Shown piece after piece: positions 63,301 to 64,000 of a stretch of DNA of 64,000 nucleotides. Each line of letters begins with the position of its first letter. Position 1 is the first letter of the stretch. The stretch comes from Luscinia megarhynchos (taxonomy: Eukaryota > Chordata > Aves > Passeriformes > Turdidae), in contig JAPFBE010000013.1 in NCBI GenBank assembly GCA_034336665.1, forward strand, positions 21,865,056-21,929,055, given 5' to 3'. A model generated the notes under the pieces. That model made no database searches. It was not told where the DNA came from and worked only from the letters and a program-made list of their open reading frames with translations. A program made the translations under genes and the position numbers.

Positions 63301-64000
63301 TTTCTTTTACTCTTAACTCCATGTAAGTAGGAGTTTCCCAGAAAACAGCTCTTCTGCCTTCCTGCAGAAATTCTTTGCTGTTCTTTAAGCAGCAGTTGCA
63401 ACCAGCTAGAAGAAATTAGCCAAAATCTATGCACTGTCTAGAGGCGATGTCTGCCAGGGGCAATCCCTAACCCCCCACAATTTTTCACTGGTGTAACCAA
63501 TAGCTCTGCAGAATCCTGCAGTTTATACCAAAGAAGGGAGTGGAGGTATCCAGATCCTCAGTGTGAAATCCACCTGTATTAGACAATGAAGGCAGACGAG
63601 AGAGTGATTTAGACACACGTCAAGGCAGCTCCATCTTGACAATGACAGATAAAGTATTTTAGTGCCTTGGACACCAACCTAGGTAGACACCTACAGTCTT
63701 TGCTTCAGCACTACAACAATTCCAGAGAAATTCAGCCATTAAGAAAAAGAAAAAAGACACTGACCCATGAAAATATTCACCTAGCTTAAACTTCACTGTG
63801 CCAGTATAACAGTTAGACATCTATCCAAACACATACCACCTTTTCTTCCAGTTCCTCACAACGGGCATTAATCAGGCCCCTCTGAACTTCTCTGTGAAGT
63901 CCCTGTGCCTGTGCTACCCCAGCCTAAATAAACTCCTGCGTCCTAATCCAGCCTAATTAAAAAAAATAAAAAAAAAAAGGAAAAAAATAAGGAAAGGGAA
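60366..64000. other. LSAMP 5' flank, gene-free to window end
   Basis: AT-rich, with the (AAC)n at 61748 and an A-rich run at about 63956-63998 preceded by AATAAA at 63925. No gene body could be recognised upstream of that signal, so it is not called a retrogene. Confidence 0.5.
61748..61773. repeat. (AAC)n microsatellite
   Basis: About eight AAC units with one G substitution, followed by an A/C-rich tail to about 61797. Confidence 0.85.

Noticed and set aside
63900..63998. AATAAA followed by an A-rich run as a retrogene 3' end
   Set aside because: No recognisable gene body upstream. The A-run is interrupted by T and GG, and the window ends here.

Overview
The window is vertebrate genomic DNA and almost certainly avian, probably a songbird. 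It has CR1 LINE 3' ends typical of birds, a solo LTR that I recognise from memory as a common passerine retroviral LTR, several very old MIR-type and turtle-like CR1 relics shared by amniotes, and a low overall repeat load. There is no bacterial-style gene organisation. Open frames longer than 60 codons are scattered on both strands without order, as expected by chance over 64 kb of non-coding DNA.

One protein-coding exon is convincing. On the minus strand, 28808-28962 encodes the first 51 codons plus two bases of LSAMP (limbic system-associated membrane protein, a GPI-anchored IgLON cell-adhesion molecule of neurons). It comprises the signal peptide and the start of Ig domain 1, and ends at a consensus splice donor. 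The reading frame carries an embedded splice-acceptor-like sequence at 28887-28905. It lies exactly where IgLON transcripts from a more distant promoter are known to splice in, so this exon probably works both as a proximal ('1b'-type) first exon and as a downstream exon for the distal isoform.

Upstream of that exon on the minus strand (higher coordinates) is a 5'UTR-like stretch with no ATG for 621 bases, then a CpG island (about 29405-30620) holding a 49-base pure purine tract and an 11-copy minisatellite of 31/32-bp units (29581-29925). The minisatellite is G-quadruplex-prone on the LSAMP sense strand and carries 22 ATGs on that strand.

Everything below 28807 should be LSAMP intron 1. Everything above the CpG island should be 5' flank, or the intron of the distal-promoter isoform. 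Both sides hold only relic transposons (CR1, MIR), one solo LTR (42192-42745), microsatellites, homopolymer runs and some AT-rich stretches with homeodomain/SOX-type palindromes that could be enhancers. One isolated CpG-rich patch at 47840-48010 is unexplained. I found no new multi-gene system; the unusual features cluster at the LSAMP promoter and first exon.
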